Shown: positions 1 to 10,309 of the stretch, piece after piece
How positions within the stretch are numbered: the stretch's first letter is position 1
How the letters are laid out: each line of letters starts with the position of its first letter
Assembly (NCBI RefSeq): GCF_014647855.1
Contig: NZ_BMPZ01000001.1
Span: forward strand, 496,001-560,000
DNA from: Shewanella gelidii
Lineage (GTDB): Bacteria > Pseudomonadota > Gammaproteobacteria > Enterobacterales > Shewanellaceae
Length of the DNA: 64,000 nt
Direction of reading: 5' to 3'
Made by a program: the position numbers and the translations under genes
Notes under the pieces: model-generated
Told to the model about the DNA's origin: nothing
Database searches by the model: none
What the model saw: the letters and a program-made list of their open reading frames with translations, nothing else

Positions 1-2
1 TC

Positions 3-1451
3 GGCGTGTATGAACCTCGCCGTTTATCAGGTATCGCAGAGCAGCTGGACAAGATCAGTGAAGGATATATCAGTAACCTATTACGTCGCGGCGATCTAGA
101 GGGAAAGCCTGGCCAAATGTTACTACTGCACCATGTACCTAATGTGCTCAGTGAGCGTGTTTTGTTAGTTGGTTGTGGTAAAGAGCGTGAATTAGACGAG
201 CGCCAATATAAGCAAATCATCGCGAAAACGATTAATACGCTCAATGAAACCGGTTCGATGGAGGCCGTTTGCTTCCTAACTGAGTTACATGTGAAAGGTC
301 GCGATACTTATTGGAAAGTCCGCCAAGCGGTTGAGACCACAAAAAATAGTTTATATAGTTTTGACGCCCTTAAAACGCGCAAAGGTGAAACCCGTCGTCC
401 ATTGCGTAAATTGGTGTTTAACGTACCAACGCGTCGAGAGCTACCAGTCGGTGAACGCGCAATCGATCATGGCGTTGCGGTTTCAGATGGTATGCATTTA
501 TGCCGCGATGTCGCGAATATGCCGCCAAACATCTGTAACCCTGCTTATTTGGCATCGCAAGCTCGCCAGATGGCTGAAACCTATGACACCTTAACAGTCA
601 CAACCATTGGCGAAGAGCAAATGGAGCAGTTAGGGATGCATACCTACCTTGCCGTTGGCCGCGGTAGCGCCAATGAGTCCATAATGACCGTCATGGAATA
701 CAAAGGCGCAGAAGATCAATCTGCTAAGCCAATTGTCCTTGTTGGCAAAGGGCTGACCTTTGACTCGGGCGGTATTTCACTTAAACCTGGCGAAGCCATG
801 GATGAGATGAAGTACGACATGGGTGGCGCAGCAGGTGTCATCGGTGCGATGAAATCTATCTGTGAAATGAACCTCCCCGTAAATGTGGTCGCCGTACTCG
901 CGGGTTGTGAAAATATGCCAAGTGGTAACTCATACCGCCCCGGCGATATTTTAACGACGATGTCAGGTCAAACAGTTGAAGTTCTCAATACAGATGCTGA
1001 AGGCCGTTTAGTTTTATGTGATGTCTTAACTTACGTTGAGCGTTTCGACCCTGAACTAGTCATTGATACCGCAACATTGACCGGAGCCTGTGTTATTGCT
1101 CTTGGCAAGCATGCGTCAGGCTTATTTTCTTCGCATAACCCACTAGCGCATGAAATCTTGAATGCAGGCGAGCAAAGTGGTGACCGAGCATGGAGAATGC
1201 CGCTATGGGATGAGTACCAAGACTTATTGGATAGCCCATTTGCTGACATGACCAACCTTGGTGGCCGTCCTGCGGGTTCAATAACGGCTGCTTGTTTCCT
1301 TTCTCGCTTCACCAAGAAGTACAACTGGGCACATATCGATGTTGCAGGTTCTGCATGGAACAGCGGGGCTAATAAAGGCTCTACGGGTCGTCCTGTACCA
1401 ATCCTGACGCAGTTTGTTTTGAACCGTGCAGGTGTAGAACAAGGCGAGTAA
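3..1451 (+). CDS. pepA: Leucyl aminopeptidase PepA (5' end cut by window edge)
   Basis: M17-family cytosolic aminopeptidase, a di-metal enzyme that removes N-terminal residues from peptides. In E. coli PepA also binds DNA at Xer recombination sites and at carAB. The reading frame is open to the left edge; compared with E. coli PepA about 20 N-terminal residues lie outside the window, so the GTG at 6 is not a real start. The metal/active-site blocks are intact: [10 protein letters not shown] (Lys and Asp ligands) and [10 protein letters not shown] (Asp and Glu ligands, catalytic Arg), followed by DTATLTGAC. Identity to E. coli PepA is high along the whole length. A strong terminator follows directly, so the downstream HAD gene is a separate unit. 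Confidence 0.97.
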   Translation, partial: GVYEPRRLSGIAEQLDKISEGYISNLLRRGDLEGKPGQMLLLHHVPNVLSERVLLVGCGKERELDERQYKQIIAKTINTLNETGSMEAVCFLTELHVKGRDTYWKVRQAVETTKNSLYSFDALKTRKGETRRPLRKLVFNVPTRRELPVGERAIDHGVAVSDGMHLCRDVANMPPNICNPAYLASQARQMAETYDTLTVTTIGEEQMEQLGMHTYLAVGRGSANESIMTVMEYKGAEDQSAKPIVLVGKGLTFDSGGISLKPGEAMDEMKYDMGGAAGVIGAMKSICEMNLPVNVVAVLAGCENMPSGNSYRPGDILTTMSGQTVEVLNTDAEGRLVLCDVLTYVERFDPELVIDTATLTGACVIALGKHASGLFSSHNPLAHEILNAGEQSGDRAWRMPLWDEYQDLLDSPFADMTNLGGRPAGSITAACFLSRFTKKYNWAHIDVAGSAWNSGANKGSTGRPVPILTQFVLNRAGVEQGE

Positions 1452-1489
1452 ATAGAGTTTTAGCCTAAACAGCTCAAGCGCCTCTAAAG

Positions 1490-1517
1490 AAGTGGAGTTT
1501 TATACTCCACTTTTTTT
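1490..1517 (+). terminator. Rho-independent terminator of pepA
   Basis: A perfect 9-bp stem (1490-1498 with 1504-1512), a 5-nt loop and a run of seven T, about 40 nt after the pepA stop codon. Confidence 0.9.
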
Positions 1518-1942
1518 GTCCCCTTGGATTGGCGATTAATTTTTTTAGTCTCAATCCAGAAAGCTTTTTAGCTGCGTCACTTAATCATTAAACAAAGAAA
1601 GTTTTCTCTTAGAATACAAACGAAGAACTCTCCGAGGGCAAGCTATTAGTACACAGCAAACCAGTTCGCAATTAACCAGCAACTGATTCATCCCAATAAA
1701 ATCCTTAAGCACTCTTAGTTCCGCAGCCAAGCGACCAACAAATCGGTTTAACAATATTTTTGAACCATAAAAACCTATGGCTCGTATTGCATCCCAAACT
1801 TCGTGTAGTCTTGGAAGAGCAACACAAAACAGCACTCAAAATGCAACAGCCTTGATGTCAGCAAACTGACAAAAGTTGGTATTTTGATTGCTAACAAGCA
1901 ACAAAGCAGCTTTGGCTTTGTACTAAAGCCAGTGTAGTTTTT
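1518..1942. other. Non-coding stretch between pepA and the HAD gene
   Basis: About 425 nt with no recognisable gene. A minus-strand open frame at 1581-1835 starts with GTG, has no clear Shine-Dalgarno site and no recognisable family. A short hairpin (GGCTTT/AAAGCC, around 1912-1928) lies just upstream of the next ribosome-binding site. The stretch presumably carries the promoter of the HAD gene. Confidence 0.5.
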
Positions 1943-1954
1943 TAAGGAGGGGCA

Positions 1955-2566
1955 ATGTCAGAATTACCGGTGGTTCACGGTGTCATCTTTGACTTGGATG
2001 GCACTCTCGTGACATCGAACATAAATTTTGAGCTCATTCGAAAACAAATCGGTTGCCCTCTAGAAGTGGATATACTCGGATATATCAAAGACCTACAACC
2101 AGCCCAAGCGGCAGAAAAAGCTCTACAGATCATCATCCAGCATGAATTAATCGATGCCCTTCAAAGTCGAGCAATAGCTGGCGCTACCGTTTTACTCAAT
2201 TATCTACAGCAAAACGCTTACCCTACCGCAATTGTAACCCGTAATTGCCTCCAAGCCTCGCGCTTAAAAACGGATAGAAACCAAATTCAAGTTCAAACAC
2301 TTCTGACACGAGAAGATTATCCACCCAAACCAGCCCCTGACGCACTGAATGCCATAAGCAAACAATGGTCTATTGCACCTGAAAATCTAATGTACGTAGG
2401 CGACTATCTTTATGATATTCAAGCGGCGAACAATGCCGGAATGCAATCTTGTTTTATTAACCACGGCACAAAGATAAGTTATGAACATCAGGCAGACCTG
2501 ATTATTTCCAACCTCAATGAACTCAAGCTGCAACTGGAAAAACAGCGGCACCTTCGGACAGCTTAA
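1955..2566 (+). CDS. HAD-superfamily hydrolase, phosphoglycolate-phosphatase-like
   Basis: A 203-residue cytosolic phosphatase-type protein. HAD motif I is FDLDGTL near residues 12-18, giving the nucleophile Asp and the acid/base Asp. Motif II is the IVTRN segment near residue 92. Motif III Lys is in PPKPAPD, and motif IV is GDYLYD. A small helical cap sits between motifs I and II, as in Gph/PGMB-type enzymes. The start is fixed by a strong AAGGAGGGG site 5-6 nt before the ATG. Its stop codon overlaps the ATG of the next small gene (TAATG), so the two are translationally coupled. The substrate cannot be told from sequence. Confidence 0.88.
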   Translation: MSELPVVHGVIFDLDGTLVTSNINFELIRKQIGCPLEVDILGYIKDLQPAQAAEKALQIIIQHELIDALQSRAIAGATVLLNYLQQNAYPTAIVTRNCLQASRLKTDRNQIQVQTLLTREDYPPKPAPDALNAISKQWSIAPENLMYVGDYLYDIQAANNAGMQSCFINHGTKISYEHQADLIISNLNELKLQLEKQRHLRTA

Positions 2567-2781
2567 TGAACTTCATTCACCCGAAGAAACTGCTTCATAG
2601 CAAATGGACCAAAATCAAAGTTATTAATAAGCTCAAACACTTTACGGTAATAAAAGTGAGCTTCAACGAAAAGCAGCAAGTGATTGAGTGCAGTATGAGA
2701 GCAGAGTTTACAGGACAAGAATTTGCTCTCGATTGGCGAGAACTTAAAAACGCCAATGAGTGGCAAATGGGTTGGCTTTAG
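2566..2781 (+). CDS. DUF2389 / TIGR02450 family small protein
   Basis: A 71-residue basic protein of unknown function. It matches the conserved small family I know as TIGR02450/DUF2389: an N-terminal PKKLLHSKWT block, a central KHF-V-K-V strand and a C-terminal LDWRELKN...W.MGW block. Its ATG overlaps the stop codon of the HAD phosphatase, so it is probably co-translated with it. There is no signal peptide or membrane segment. The family assignment is from memory of the motif pattern. Confidence 0.8.
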   Translation: MNFIHPKKLLHSKWTKIKVINKLKHFTVIKVSFNEKQQVIECSMRAEFTGQEFALDWRELKNANEWQMGWL

Positions 2782-2954
2782 TATAAATAACCCTGCCCCA
2801 AATTAAATTGATTTATTCTGCATACGATGCAATATCGAACAAGAAGCATAAATATCGATGGCAGCAGACCAATCAGTCCTTAATAATATGCTGAATACTA
2901 TGCGGCGGTTAGTGTAAAATAATCGGTTCAAATTTACCGAGAGCCAAATAGACG

Positions 2955-3425
2955 ATGTCCCAAGCACTGTTTTATGTCATAGATCCTCAGGTTGACAGTT
3001 CACTTTCTGGTACTGATCCGATCTATACCCTTGCTTGCCAATTGGCTCAACATGCCTATATGGCACAACAACTGATCTATATTCATTGCCAAGATCAACA
3101 GCAAGCCCATGATATAGATGAGCTACTTTGGCAATTTGAACCTCAAGCTTTTGTGCCACATAACCTAAAAGGTGAAGGCCCAATGACCGGAGCCCCTGTT
3201 GAAATTGGGTTCGATCGCCTTGGACCCAATAAAAAACGTCATCTGCTACTAAATCTTGCAGACCAGACCCCTTCATTTGCGGTAAACTTTGGCCAAATAT
3301 TCGATTTTGTTGCTAACAATGATAATGACAAGGCCAAGGCCAGAGATCGTTATCGACAATACCGCGCGCTCGGCATCGCCTTGACGACGCAAAATTTAGC
3401 AACACACCCACTAAATTTAGTTTAA
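2955..3425 (+). CDS. holC: DNA polymerase III chi subunit
   Basis: The chi subunit of the DNA polymerase III clamp-loader complex, which binds psi (HolD) and single-stranded DNA-binding protein. It is 156 residues long, close to the family norm. The recognisable pattern is the N-terminal FYVID, the ACQLAQHAY helix, WQFEPQAFVPHNL, a conserved GAPVEIGFD segment and the C-terminal ARDRYRQYRALG helix. It lies 15 nt upstream of valS, the usual gammaproteobacterial holC-valS order. No strong ribosome-binding site is visible, but the ATG start matches the family N-terminus. Confidence 0.93.
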   Translation: MSQALFYVIDPQVDSSLSGTDPIYTLACQLAQHAYMAQQLIYIHCQDQQQAHDIDELLWQFEPQAFVPHNLKGEGPMTGAPVEIGFDRLGPNKKRHLLLNLADQTPSFAVNFGQIFDFVANNDNDKAKARDRYRQYRALGIALTTQNLATHPLNLV

Positions 3426-3440
3426 GAAGCAAACGCTCCC

Positions 3441-6317
3441 ATGGAAAAAACATATAATCCGCAGTCGATCGAACAGTCCCTTTATGAAAACTGGGAACAA
3501 AAGGGCTATTTCAAGCCACATGGCGATGAGTCAAAAGGCAACTATTGCATCATGATCCCGCCGCCGAATGTTACCGGCAGCCTGCACATGGGTCACGCAT
3601 TCCAAGATACGATTATGGATACCCTCACCCGCTACCAGCGAATGAAGGGACTCAATACCCTTTGGCAGGTTGGTACTGATCACGCGGGCATTGCGACACA
3701 AATGCTTGTCGAGCGCAAAGTTGCCGCAGAAGAAGGCCTGAGCCGTCATGATCTTGGCCGTGAAGCCTTTATCGATAGAATTTGGGATTGGAAAGAACAA
3801 TCAGGTGGGACAATCACCAAACAACTCCGTCGCCTTGGCGCTTCTGTAGACTGGGATCGCGAACGTTTTACCATGGACGAAGGCATGTCTGCCGCGGTTC
3901 AGGAAGTGTTTGTTCGTTTATACGAAGACGAAATGATCTATCGTGGTAAGCGCCTTGTGAACTGGGATCCAAAACTACACACCGCAATTTCAGATCTAGA
4001 AGTTGAAAATAAAGAAAAGCAAGGCAGCATGTGGCACTTTCGCTACCCGCTCGCCGATGGAGAGCTCACCGCGGATGGCAAAGATTACTTAGAAGTCGCC
4101 ACCACTCGCCCAGAGACCATGCTTGGTGACAGTGCTGTCGCGGTTCACCCTGATGATGAACGCTACGCCTCGTTAGTGGGCAAGTTTATCCTTCTCCCTA
4201 TCGTCAATCGTCGTATTCCCATTGTTGCCGACGACTATGTGGACATCGAGTTTGGCACTGGCTGTGTAAAAATAACCCCAGCTCACGACTTTAATGATTA
4301 TGAAGTGGGTAAACGCCATGCGCTGCCTATGTATAACATTCTAACGGTTGATGCCGCGATCCGCAGTGAAGCAGAAGTGGTCAATACTGACGGAACGATC
4401 AACAAAAACCTTACAGCCACAATGCCAGAGCGATATGTTGGCTTAGATCGATTCAAAGCAAGAACCGCAGTTGTTGAAGAATTTGAAACTCTCGGTTTAC
4501 TTGGAAAAATTGACCCTCACGGCTTGAAAGTACCATATGGTGATCGTTCTGGAGTCGTTATTGAACCGTTATTGACGGATCAATGGTATGTGGCGGTTGC
4601 GCCAATGGCGAAAACCGCAATGGAAGCGGTTGATAATGGTGACATTAAATTCGTTCCTCAACAGTACGAAAATATGTACAACTCTTGGATGCGTGATATT
4701 CAAGACTGGTGTATCTCCCGCCAACTATGGTGGGGGCACCGTATTCCCGCTTGGTACGATGAATCAGGCAAAGTCTACGTAGGCCGCGATGAAGCTGAAG
4801 TGCGCGCAAAACATCAACTCGACGACAGCATCGTCTTACGTCAAGATCCAGATGTGCTCGACACTTGGTTTAGCTCTGCGCTTTGGACATTCTCAACACT
4901 CGGTTGGCCTGAAGATACCGATGCACTTAAAGCATTCCATCCGACTGATGTTTTGGTCACTGGTTTTGACATAATCTTTTTCTGGGTCGCCAGAATGATC
5001 ATGATGACCATGCATTTCATTAAAGATGAAAATGGAAAACCACAGGTACCTTTTAAAACGGTTTATGTCACTGGTCTTATCCGCGATGAAGCCGGTAACA
5101 AGATGTCGAAATCAAAGGGTAATGTCCTTGACCCACTCGATATGATTGATGGTATCGACTTAGAGTCGCTTGTCGCTAAACGTACTGGCAATATGATGCA
5201 GCCTAAACTGGCGGCAAAAATTGAGAAAAGCACTCGCAAAGAATTTGCAGACGGTATTGAGGCGCACGGTACTGATGCTCTTCGCTTCACTCTCGCATCA
5301 ATGGCGTCAACAGGTCGCGATATTAACTGGGATATGAAACGTCTCGATGGCTATCGCAGCTTTTGTAACAAAATCTGGAATGCTTCACGTTACGTGTTAA
5401 TGAACACCGAGGAGCAAGATTGTGGCTTTGCCGACGCAGACGGCAATGTAGGTGAAATGAAATTCTCACTTGCAGATCGCTGGATCACTGGTTTATTCAA
5501 CCAGACGGTTCAAGCTTATGATGAACATATGGCGAACTATCGCTTTGATCTTGCCGCGACCACACTGTATGAATTTACTTGGAATCAGTTCTGTGATTGG
5601 TACTTAGAACTCACTAAGCCTGTACTTCAAAATGGTACAGAGGCCGAACTTCGAGGAACACGACATACCTTAGTCACGGTTCTAGAAGCAATGCAACGCT
5701 TGATGCACCCAATGATGCCATATATTACTGAAACCATTTGGCAACGCGTAAAACCTATCGCTGGTGTCAGTGGCGAAACCATTATGCAGGCACCATTCCC
5801 TGAGTTTGACGCTACCCAGGTGAATGAAGCAGATCTTGAAGATCTCGAGTGGGTCAAACAGGTCATCGTTGCAGTACGTAACGTGAGAGCTGAACTCAAC
5901 ATCGCCCCATCTAAACCGCTAAACGCCCTGCTTCGCAGCGTTAGCGAACAAGATAAGGCGCGTGTAGAAGCCAATCAAACCTTCTTCACAACGCTCGCAA
6001 AGCTCGAGTCCATGACGATTTTGGCGGATGGTGACACAGCGCCGATGTCAACAACCCAACTTGTTGGCGAAATGGAGCTCTTGATCCCAATGGCCGGTCT
6101 TATCGATGTCGACGCGGAAATGGCCCGTATCGATAAACAACTGGAGAAACTTGCTGGAGAATTTAAACGCATTGAAGGCAAGCTTTCAAACCAAGGCTTT
6201 GTCGCGAAAGCACCAGCAGCTGTCATCGAGAAAGAACGTGCTAAGCAAGCTGAATGTCAACGCGATATGGAAAAGCTTAACGAACAAAAAGCTGAGCTAG
6301 CCAAGCTAGAAGCTTAA
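3441..6317 (+). CDS. valS: Valyl-tRNA synthetase
   Basis: Class I aminoacyl-tRNA synthetase that charges tRNA-Val, with an editing domain that removes mischarged threonine. The 958-residue length is typical. The class I signatures are present: HIGH motif as HMGH in [15 protein letters not shown] near residues 41-55, and KMSKS in [10 protein letters not shown] near residue 555. The connective-peptide editing domain lies between ([11 protein letters not shown] is its hallmark). The C-terminus carries the anticodon-binding domain and the coiled-coil arm rich in Lys and Glu. A terminator follows. Confidence 0.98.
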   Translation: MEKTYNPQSIEQSLYENWEQKGYFKPHGDESKGNYCIMIPPPNVTGSLHMGHAFQDTIMDTLTRYQRMKGLNTLWQVGTDHAGIATQMLVERKVAAEEGLSRHDLGREAFIDRIWDWKEQSGGTITKQLRRLGASVDWDRERFTMDEGMSAAVQEVFVRLYEDEMIYRGKRLVNWDPKLHTAISDLEVENKEKQGSMWHFRYPLADGELTADGKDYLEVATTRPETMLGDSAVAVHPDDERYASLVGKFILLPIVNRRIPIVADDYVDIEFGTGCVKITPAHDFNDYEVGKRHALPMYNILTVDAAIRSEAEVVNTDGTINKNLTATMPERYVGLDRFKARTAVVEEFETLGLLGKIDPHGLKVPYGDRSGVVIEPLLTDQWYVAVAPMAKTAMEAVDNGDIKFVPQQYENMYNSWMRDIQDWCISRQLWWGHRIPAWYDESGKVYVGRDEAEVRAKHQLDDSIVLRQDPDVLDTWFSSALWTFSTLGWPEDTDALKAFHPTDVLVTGFDIIFFWVARMIMMTMHFIKDENGKPQVPFKTVYVTGLIRDEAGNKMSKSKGNVLDPLDMIDGIDLESLVAKRTGNMMQPKLAAKIEKSTRKEFADGIEAHGTDALRFTLASMASTGRDINWDMKRLDGYRSFCNKIWNASRYVLMNTEEQDCGFADADGNVGEMKFSLADRWITGLFNQTVQAYDEHMANYRFDLAATTLYEFTWNQFCDWYLELTKPVLQNGTEAELRGTRHTLVTVLEAMQRLMHPMMPYITETIWQRVKPIAGVSGETIMQAPFPEFDATQVNEADLEDLEWVKQVIVAVRNVRAELNIAPSKPLNALLRSVSEQDKARVEANQTFFTTLAKLESMTILADGDTAPMSTTQLVGEMELLIPMAGLIDVDAEMARIDKQLEKLAGEFKRIEGKLSNQGFVAKAPAAVIEKERAKQAECQRDMEKLNEQKAELAKLEA

Positions 6318-6334
6318 TTGTATAGCGAGTTATC

Positions 6335-6362
6335 AACGGCAGTCGCAAGGCTGCCGTTTTTA
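6335..6362 (+). terminator. Rho-independent terminator of holC-valS
   Basis: An 8-bp GC-rich stem (6335-6342 with 6351-6358), an 8-nt loop and a following T run, 18 nt after the valS stop codon. Confidence 0.88.
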
Positions 6363-6581
6363 TTGGTAACCAAGAACAGCATCAGTAAATTTACATCTGC
6401 TTACGTTTTCTCAAGCGCAGCATGGTTTGAGTTTTGGTGTTTGCTCACAAATTGGGTAAAGTAGCCCATTAACAAAAACTCAGCTCCAATATGTGAGCCT
6501 CAATATAATAAATAAAACCATCGGTCCGGGACACCAACTCAGCGTGAATCCAAAGATCGGGAGTCTAAATAAAGGAAGGGT

Positions 6582-8114
6582 ATGAGTGATTCAAATCATC
6601 ACGCAGAGAATGATCTGCGCGAAGTAAAACAATTAGGCATGTGGGCCTCGATCGCCAGTTTGAGCTATGTTTTTTGGCTTGTTGGCGGTATGGAACTTGT
6701 GGAGCGAATCGCCTATTACGGCGTTAAAGCAAGTGCTGGCTTATACGCAAAAGCGCCTCAATCAGAAGGTGGACTCGGCATTAGCTTAAGCGATTACGGT
6801 ATCATTATTTCGCTTTGGGCAATCATGCAAACCTTTGTACCCGTTTTTACTGGCGGGATTTCAGACCGTGTGGGGTACAAGGAAACGATCTTTGTTTCAA
6901 CCGTCATTAAGATTGGTGGTTATTTATTGATGGCCTTTTTCCCAAGTTTCTGGGGATTCTTGTTTGGCGCAATGCTATTAGCCGGTGGTACCGGTATTTT
7001 TAAACCCGGAATTCAAGGAACTTTGGTACTCGCCACCAATCGCAATAATACGTCGATGGCGTGGGGCATATTCTATCAAGTGGTCAATGTCGGTGGGTTC
7101 CTCGGCCCGCTTGTCGCAGTACATATGCGTCAGCTATCTTGGGATAATGTATTCTACGCCTGTGCTGCAATCATCTCGCTCAACTTCCTCTTTCTTCTCA
7201 CCTATAAAGAGCCTGGTAAAGAGGAGCGCTTGGAACGTATTCGCCAAGTTAAATCGGGAGAAGTAACTCAAGAAGCATTATGGAAAGATGCATGGCGTGA
7301 ACTTAAAAAGCCCGTCGTTATCTATTACATGCTCGTTTTCTCAGGCTTTTGGTTCCTGTTCAATTCACTTTTTGACGTATTACCCATCCATATTGCCGAA
7401 TGGGTTGATACCAGCATTATTGTAAATACGCTATTTGGCCCTGAAGGGACGACAAGTGGCATTTTGCAGTTTTGGTTAGGATTGGATAACGCAGGTACAA
7501 AAGTCATGCCTGAGGGCATGCTCAACCTCAACGCAGGCATGATTATGACCAGCTGCTTCCTCGTCGCAGCCTTAACCGCAAAATATCGCATTACTTCGGC
7601 AATGTTAGCGGGCTGCCTACTCAGCATATTTGCCTTCCTCATTATCGGGGCGACCAATTACGCTTGGTTTATCGTGCTCGCGATTGCCATGTTCTCGTTG
7701 GGCGAAATGATGATCAGCCCGAAAAAGAATGAGTTTATGGGTAACATTGCCCCTAAAGGTAAAAAGGCGATGTACCTTGGTTTTGTAATGCTCCCCCAAG
7801 GCCTTGGCTGGGGACTTGAAGGGTATTTTGGTCCTAAACTCTACGAAATCTATGCATCAAAAGAGCTGTTCTCACGGGATTTATTGCTCGAAAAAGGCAT
7901 GAGCAGCGCAGATGTCTCAGCAATTCCGCAAGGTGAAGCCTTTACGACGTTAGTGGCTTATACAGGTCAAAGTGCACAAGAATTAACGACCCTCCTTTAT
8001 AACACTCATAATATAGGAATGGCTTGGTACATTATTGCTGCCATTGGCACGATTTCAGCGGTAGGCATTTTTCTGTACGGCAAATGGCTATTGAAGCTTC
8101 AAAAACAGCAATAG
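6582..8114 (+). CDS. MFS transporter, POT/PTR2-like
   Basis: A 510-residue inner-membrane protein with at least 12 hydrophobic segments. The N-terminal ELVERIAYYGVKA segment recalls the E-x-x-E-R-x-x-x-Y-G motif of proton-dependent oligopeptide transporters (POT/PTR2). The loop GGISDRVGYKETI matches the MFS loop 2-3 signature. A cytosolic KEPGKEERLERIR stretch lies between the two six-helix halves. The start has a good AAGGAAGG site 4-5 nt upstream. The gene stands alone between two terminators. The substrate is unknown; peptides or other small solutes are possible. Confidence 0.8.
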   Translation: MSDSNHHAENDLREVKQLGMWASIASLSYVFWLVGGMELVERIAYYGVKASAGLYAKAPQSEGGLGISLSDYGIIISLWAIMQTFVPVFTGGISDRVGYKETIFVSTVIKIGGYLLMAFFPSFWGFLFGAMLLAGGTGIFKPGIQGTLVLATNRNNTSMAWGIFYQVVNVGGFLGPLVAVHMRQLSWDNVFYACAAIISLNFLFLLTYKEPGKEERLERIRQVKSGEVTQEALWKDAWRELKKPVVIYYMLVFSGFWFLFNSLFDVLPIHIAEWVDTSIIVNTLFGPEGTTSGILQFWLGLDNAGTKVMPEGMLNLNAGMIMTSCFLVAALTAKYRITSAMLAGCLLSIFAFLIIGATNYAWFIVLAIAMFSLGEMMISPKKNEFMGNIAPKGKKAMYLGFVMLPQGLGWGLEGYFGPKLYEIYASKELFSRDLLLEKGMSSADVSAIPQGEAFTTLVAYTGQSAQELTTLLYNTHNIGMAWYIIAAIGTISAVGIFLYGKWLLKLQKQQ

Positions 8115-8138
8115 TCTCCTGTAAATTAAATGTTCTTA

Positions 8139-8163
8139 AAAACCGGCTTTGGCCGGTTTTTTT
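8139..8163 (+). terminator. Terminator of the MFS transporter gene
   Basis: A 9-bp stem (8139-8147 with 8152-8160), a TTTG loop and a continued T run to 8163. Confidence 0.9.
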
Positions 8164-8810
8164 ATTTGAATTTACCTTTAGTCTGAACAACACCTCAGCT
8201 CGCAAACGCGTTAGCCACCCCATCAGTATTGCCAGTACAGTCCCGCCAAAAACATCTAACCATGTTTATACCCTGTCGCCTAAGCCATGCTTTTTTTATC
8301 TTTCGGCCTCTGTTTCTACGCTGCAACTCAAGCGTCGCACTTCTGAGGTCTGTTGAAAGGAGCAATAAGAAAGTGCAGGCTCAATTAACAATACGCCTAT
8401 AATTCGCGGTACATAATGCGTTCACGACATGAATACTCGCCCACAAGTAACAATACTAAAGTCATCCTCATAGCAGATCTCAACACATAAGCCCTAAGCG
8501 TTAAAATCCTGGCGTATTTTGAGGCAAATGACGCCCTATCGGAAAAACTAAGATCAACTGCAAGCATGCTCAATACGCTTCTATACGGCCTCAAGGCTAT
8601 ACTAGCCACTTTATTACGGGCATAAAAAAGGCTGGCAGATATAAAATCTGTCAGCCTAATTTTGTATCACCCTCAGTTTCTTATGAACCGATTTGATGAC
8701 TTCCTTCAACTATTCTAATAAGTTGTTATTACTCCCGACCGCTAAAGTGAAAAGAGTCCATTTCCTCACTTAGCAATACGGCTTCAAACTGAGATTGAGC
8801 AGCTTGAAAC
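8164..8810. other. Non-coding spacer with a hairpin
   Basis: About 650 nt between the convergent transporter genes. I find no convincing gene. A 12-bp hairpin with one G-T pair (8629-8640 with 8646-8657) is followed by AATTTTG and could end a plus-strand transcript. A minus-strand open frame at 8397-8609 has no recognisable family and is not called. Confidence 0.45.
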
Positions 8811-8842
8811 AAAAACGGCTAAAGGAGTCCCTTAGCCGCTTT
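8811..8842 (-). terminator. Terminator of the DUF3360 permease gene
   Basis: Read on the minus strand: a CGGCTAA/TTAGCCG stem (8832-8838 with 8816-8822) followed by a run of five T (8815-8811). It lies 16 nt beyond the stop codon. Confidence 0.8.
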
Positions 8843-8857
8843 AAAACTTAATAGGTT

Positions 8858-10309
8858 TTATAGAATTGCAGGGATACCTGGCAATTGACCTACAAGTGCA
8901 AGTGCACCAACACAAATAACAAATGCAATCATTGGGATAACGAACTTGTCAGCAAACTTCAAGCGGTCTGCACGTTCTTTGTCACCAATGAGACCCATGT
9001 TGTCTAGTAACATGGTTAGAGCCCAACCAAATACTGGGTTTACGAATGCACAAGCAAACATACATACACCAGCAGTTTGTGAACTTTGAGTGTCACGAAC
9101 CATTTGCATACCAGCTTCAAGTAGTGGCAAGAATACACCAACTAGAAGCGCAACACGGAGTACAGGCTCCCACATTGCTAGATCCATTGGGTAACCAAGA
9201 ACACCAGCAAGCACACACATAACGCCAGTAAGAATCGCACCACCTGGGATAGGACGCTTAGCGATAGCAGCTGGGATCATGTATGTACCCCAAGAAGATG
9301 CTAAGTTACTACCACCAAGAACCGAACCAACGATTTGACGAATAGAACAAACTGTCATTGTGTCATCAACGTTCATCAATACGCCATCAGCTTTTCTTGG
9401 GTAGTTAAGCTCTTGGAATACACGGTGACCTAGGAAGTCAGGAGACCACATAGCTACAGCAAGAATCGCAAATGGGATAACTGCTACAAAGTGGCTTAGC
9501 TCAGGCCAGCCTAGCTGCCAACCAGTATTTTCACCCCACCAGAACATTGGGCTCAATGGTGGTAGACCTGGTTCAGTCACAAATTCAAATGGCGTACCCA
9601 TTAAGAATGCAACAACACCAGCAAGGAATGAACAAAGAGGAATCGCTAACCAACGCTTGTTAACCTTCGCAAGGTAAGCGTAAACCACTACCGTAACGAA
9701 AATCACACCGAATGACACATAGCCACGCTCAATACCAGTTGACCAAGATTCAAGTTTAGCAACCTGACCAATCAGACCAACTGCACCTAAATAAATAAGC
9801 AAGCCACCCCGGACCCCTTCACCACTGAGTTCAACGAGCTTGGAACCACCTTTACTGGCACTAAGTAAGAGTCCGAATACACCCACCATAATACCCAAGG
9901 CGAGCGGGTGACCACCTGCTGCAGCAATCAATGGAATCAGCGGAATCATTGGACCGTGAGTACCGGCCAAGTTTGTATTAGGGTTTAATACTGCTGCAAA
10001 AACAACTGCGAAAAGTACACCAGCAATCAATAACTCTAAACGTACGTTTTCAGCAACAAACTCAGGTGATAAGCCAAACTGAGTAGCAAAAGCTGCTGCC
10101 ATCGCGGTAACCATTACAACTTTACCAATGGTTGCTGCCAAAGCAGGAATCGTATCTTCTATTTCAATACCATAATCTTTAAACGGTAGGTTAATTCCCC
10201 AGCGCTTAAACTTCATGATTGATAGCTCGTGTTCTAGATAGCTATCACGTGTTTCGAATGAGCTAGCTGGCTTATGCAGCTGCTTATACGAACTGGACTC
10301 TGTAGACAT
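8858..10309 (-). CDS. DUF3360-family membrane transporter-like protein
   Basis: A 483-residue polytopic inner-membrane protein with about 12 hydrophobic segments after a roughly 60-residue cytosolic N-terminus. The overall pattern is that of a UraA/SulP-fold carrier: a NLAGTHGPMIPLIP segment in the first repeat, and a DDTMTVCSIRQIVG then SNLASSWGTYMIP segment in the second. I recognise it as DUF3360, a family I know mainly from Vibrio and relatives, with no assigned substrate. An AGGGG site lies 7 nt before the ATG. The gene has a long AT-rich upstream spacer and its own terminator. Alternatives are a xanthine/uracil-type or organic-anion permease. Confidence 0.68.
   Translation of the reverse strand: MSTESSSYKQLHKPASSFETRDSYLEHELSIMKFKRWGINLPFKDYGIEIEDTIPALAATIGKVVMVTAMAAAFATQFGLSPEFVAENVRLELLIAGVLFAVVFAAVLNPNTNLAGTHGPMIPLIPLIAAAGGHPLALGIMVGVFGLLLSASKGGSKLVELSGEGVRGGLLIYLGAVGLIGQVAKLESWSTGIERGYVSFGVIFVTVVVYAYLAKVNKRWLAIPLCSFLAGVVAFLMGTPFEFVTEPGLPPLSPMFWWGENTGWQLGWPELSHFVAVIPFAILAVAMWSPDFLGHRVFQELNYPRKADGVLMNVDDTMTVCSIRQIVGSVLGGSNLASSWGTYMIPAAIAKRPIPGGAILTGVMCVLAGVLGYPMDLAMWEPVLRVALLVGVFLPLLEAGMQMVRDTQSSQTAGVCMFACAFVNPVFGWALTMLLDNMGLIGDKERADRLKFADKFVIPMIAFVICVGALALVGQLPGIPAIL

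Noticed and set aside
1581-1835. 84-codon minus-strand frame downstream of pepA
   Set aside because: GTG start without a ribosome-binding site, no recognised family and odd composition.
8397-8609. 70-codon minus-strand frame between the two transporter genes
   Set aside because: No ribosome-binding site, no family resemblance, and it lies in a spacer with terminators.
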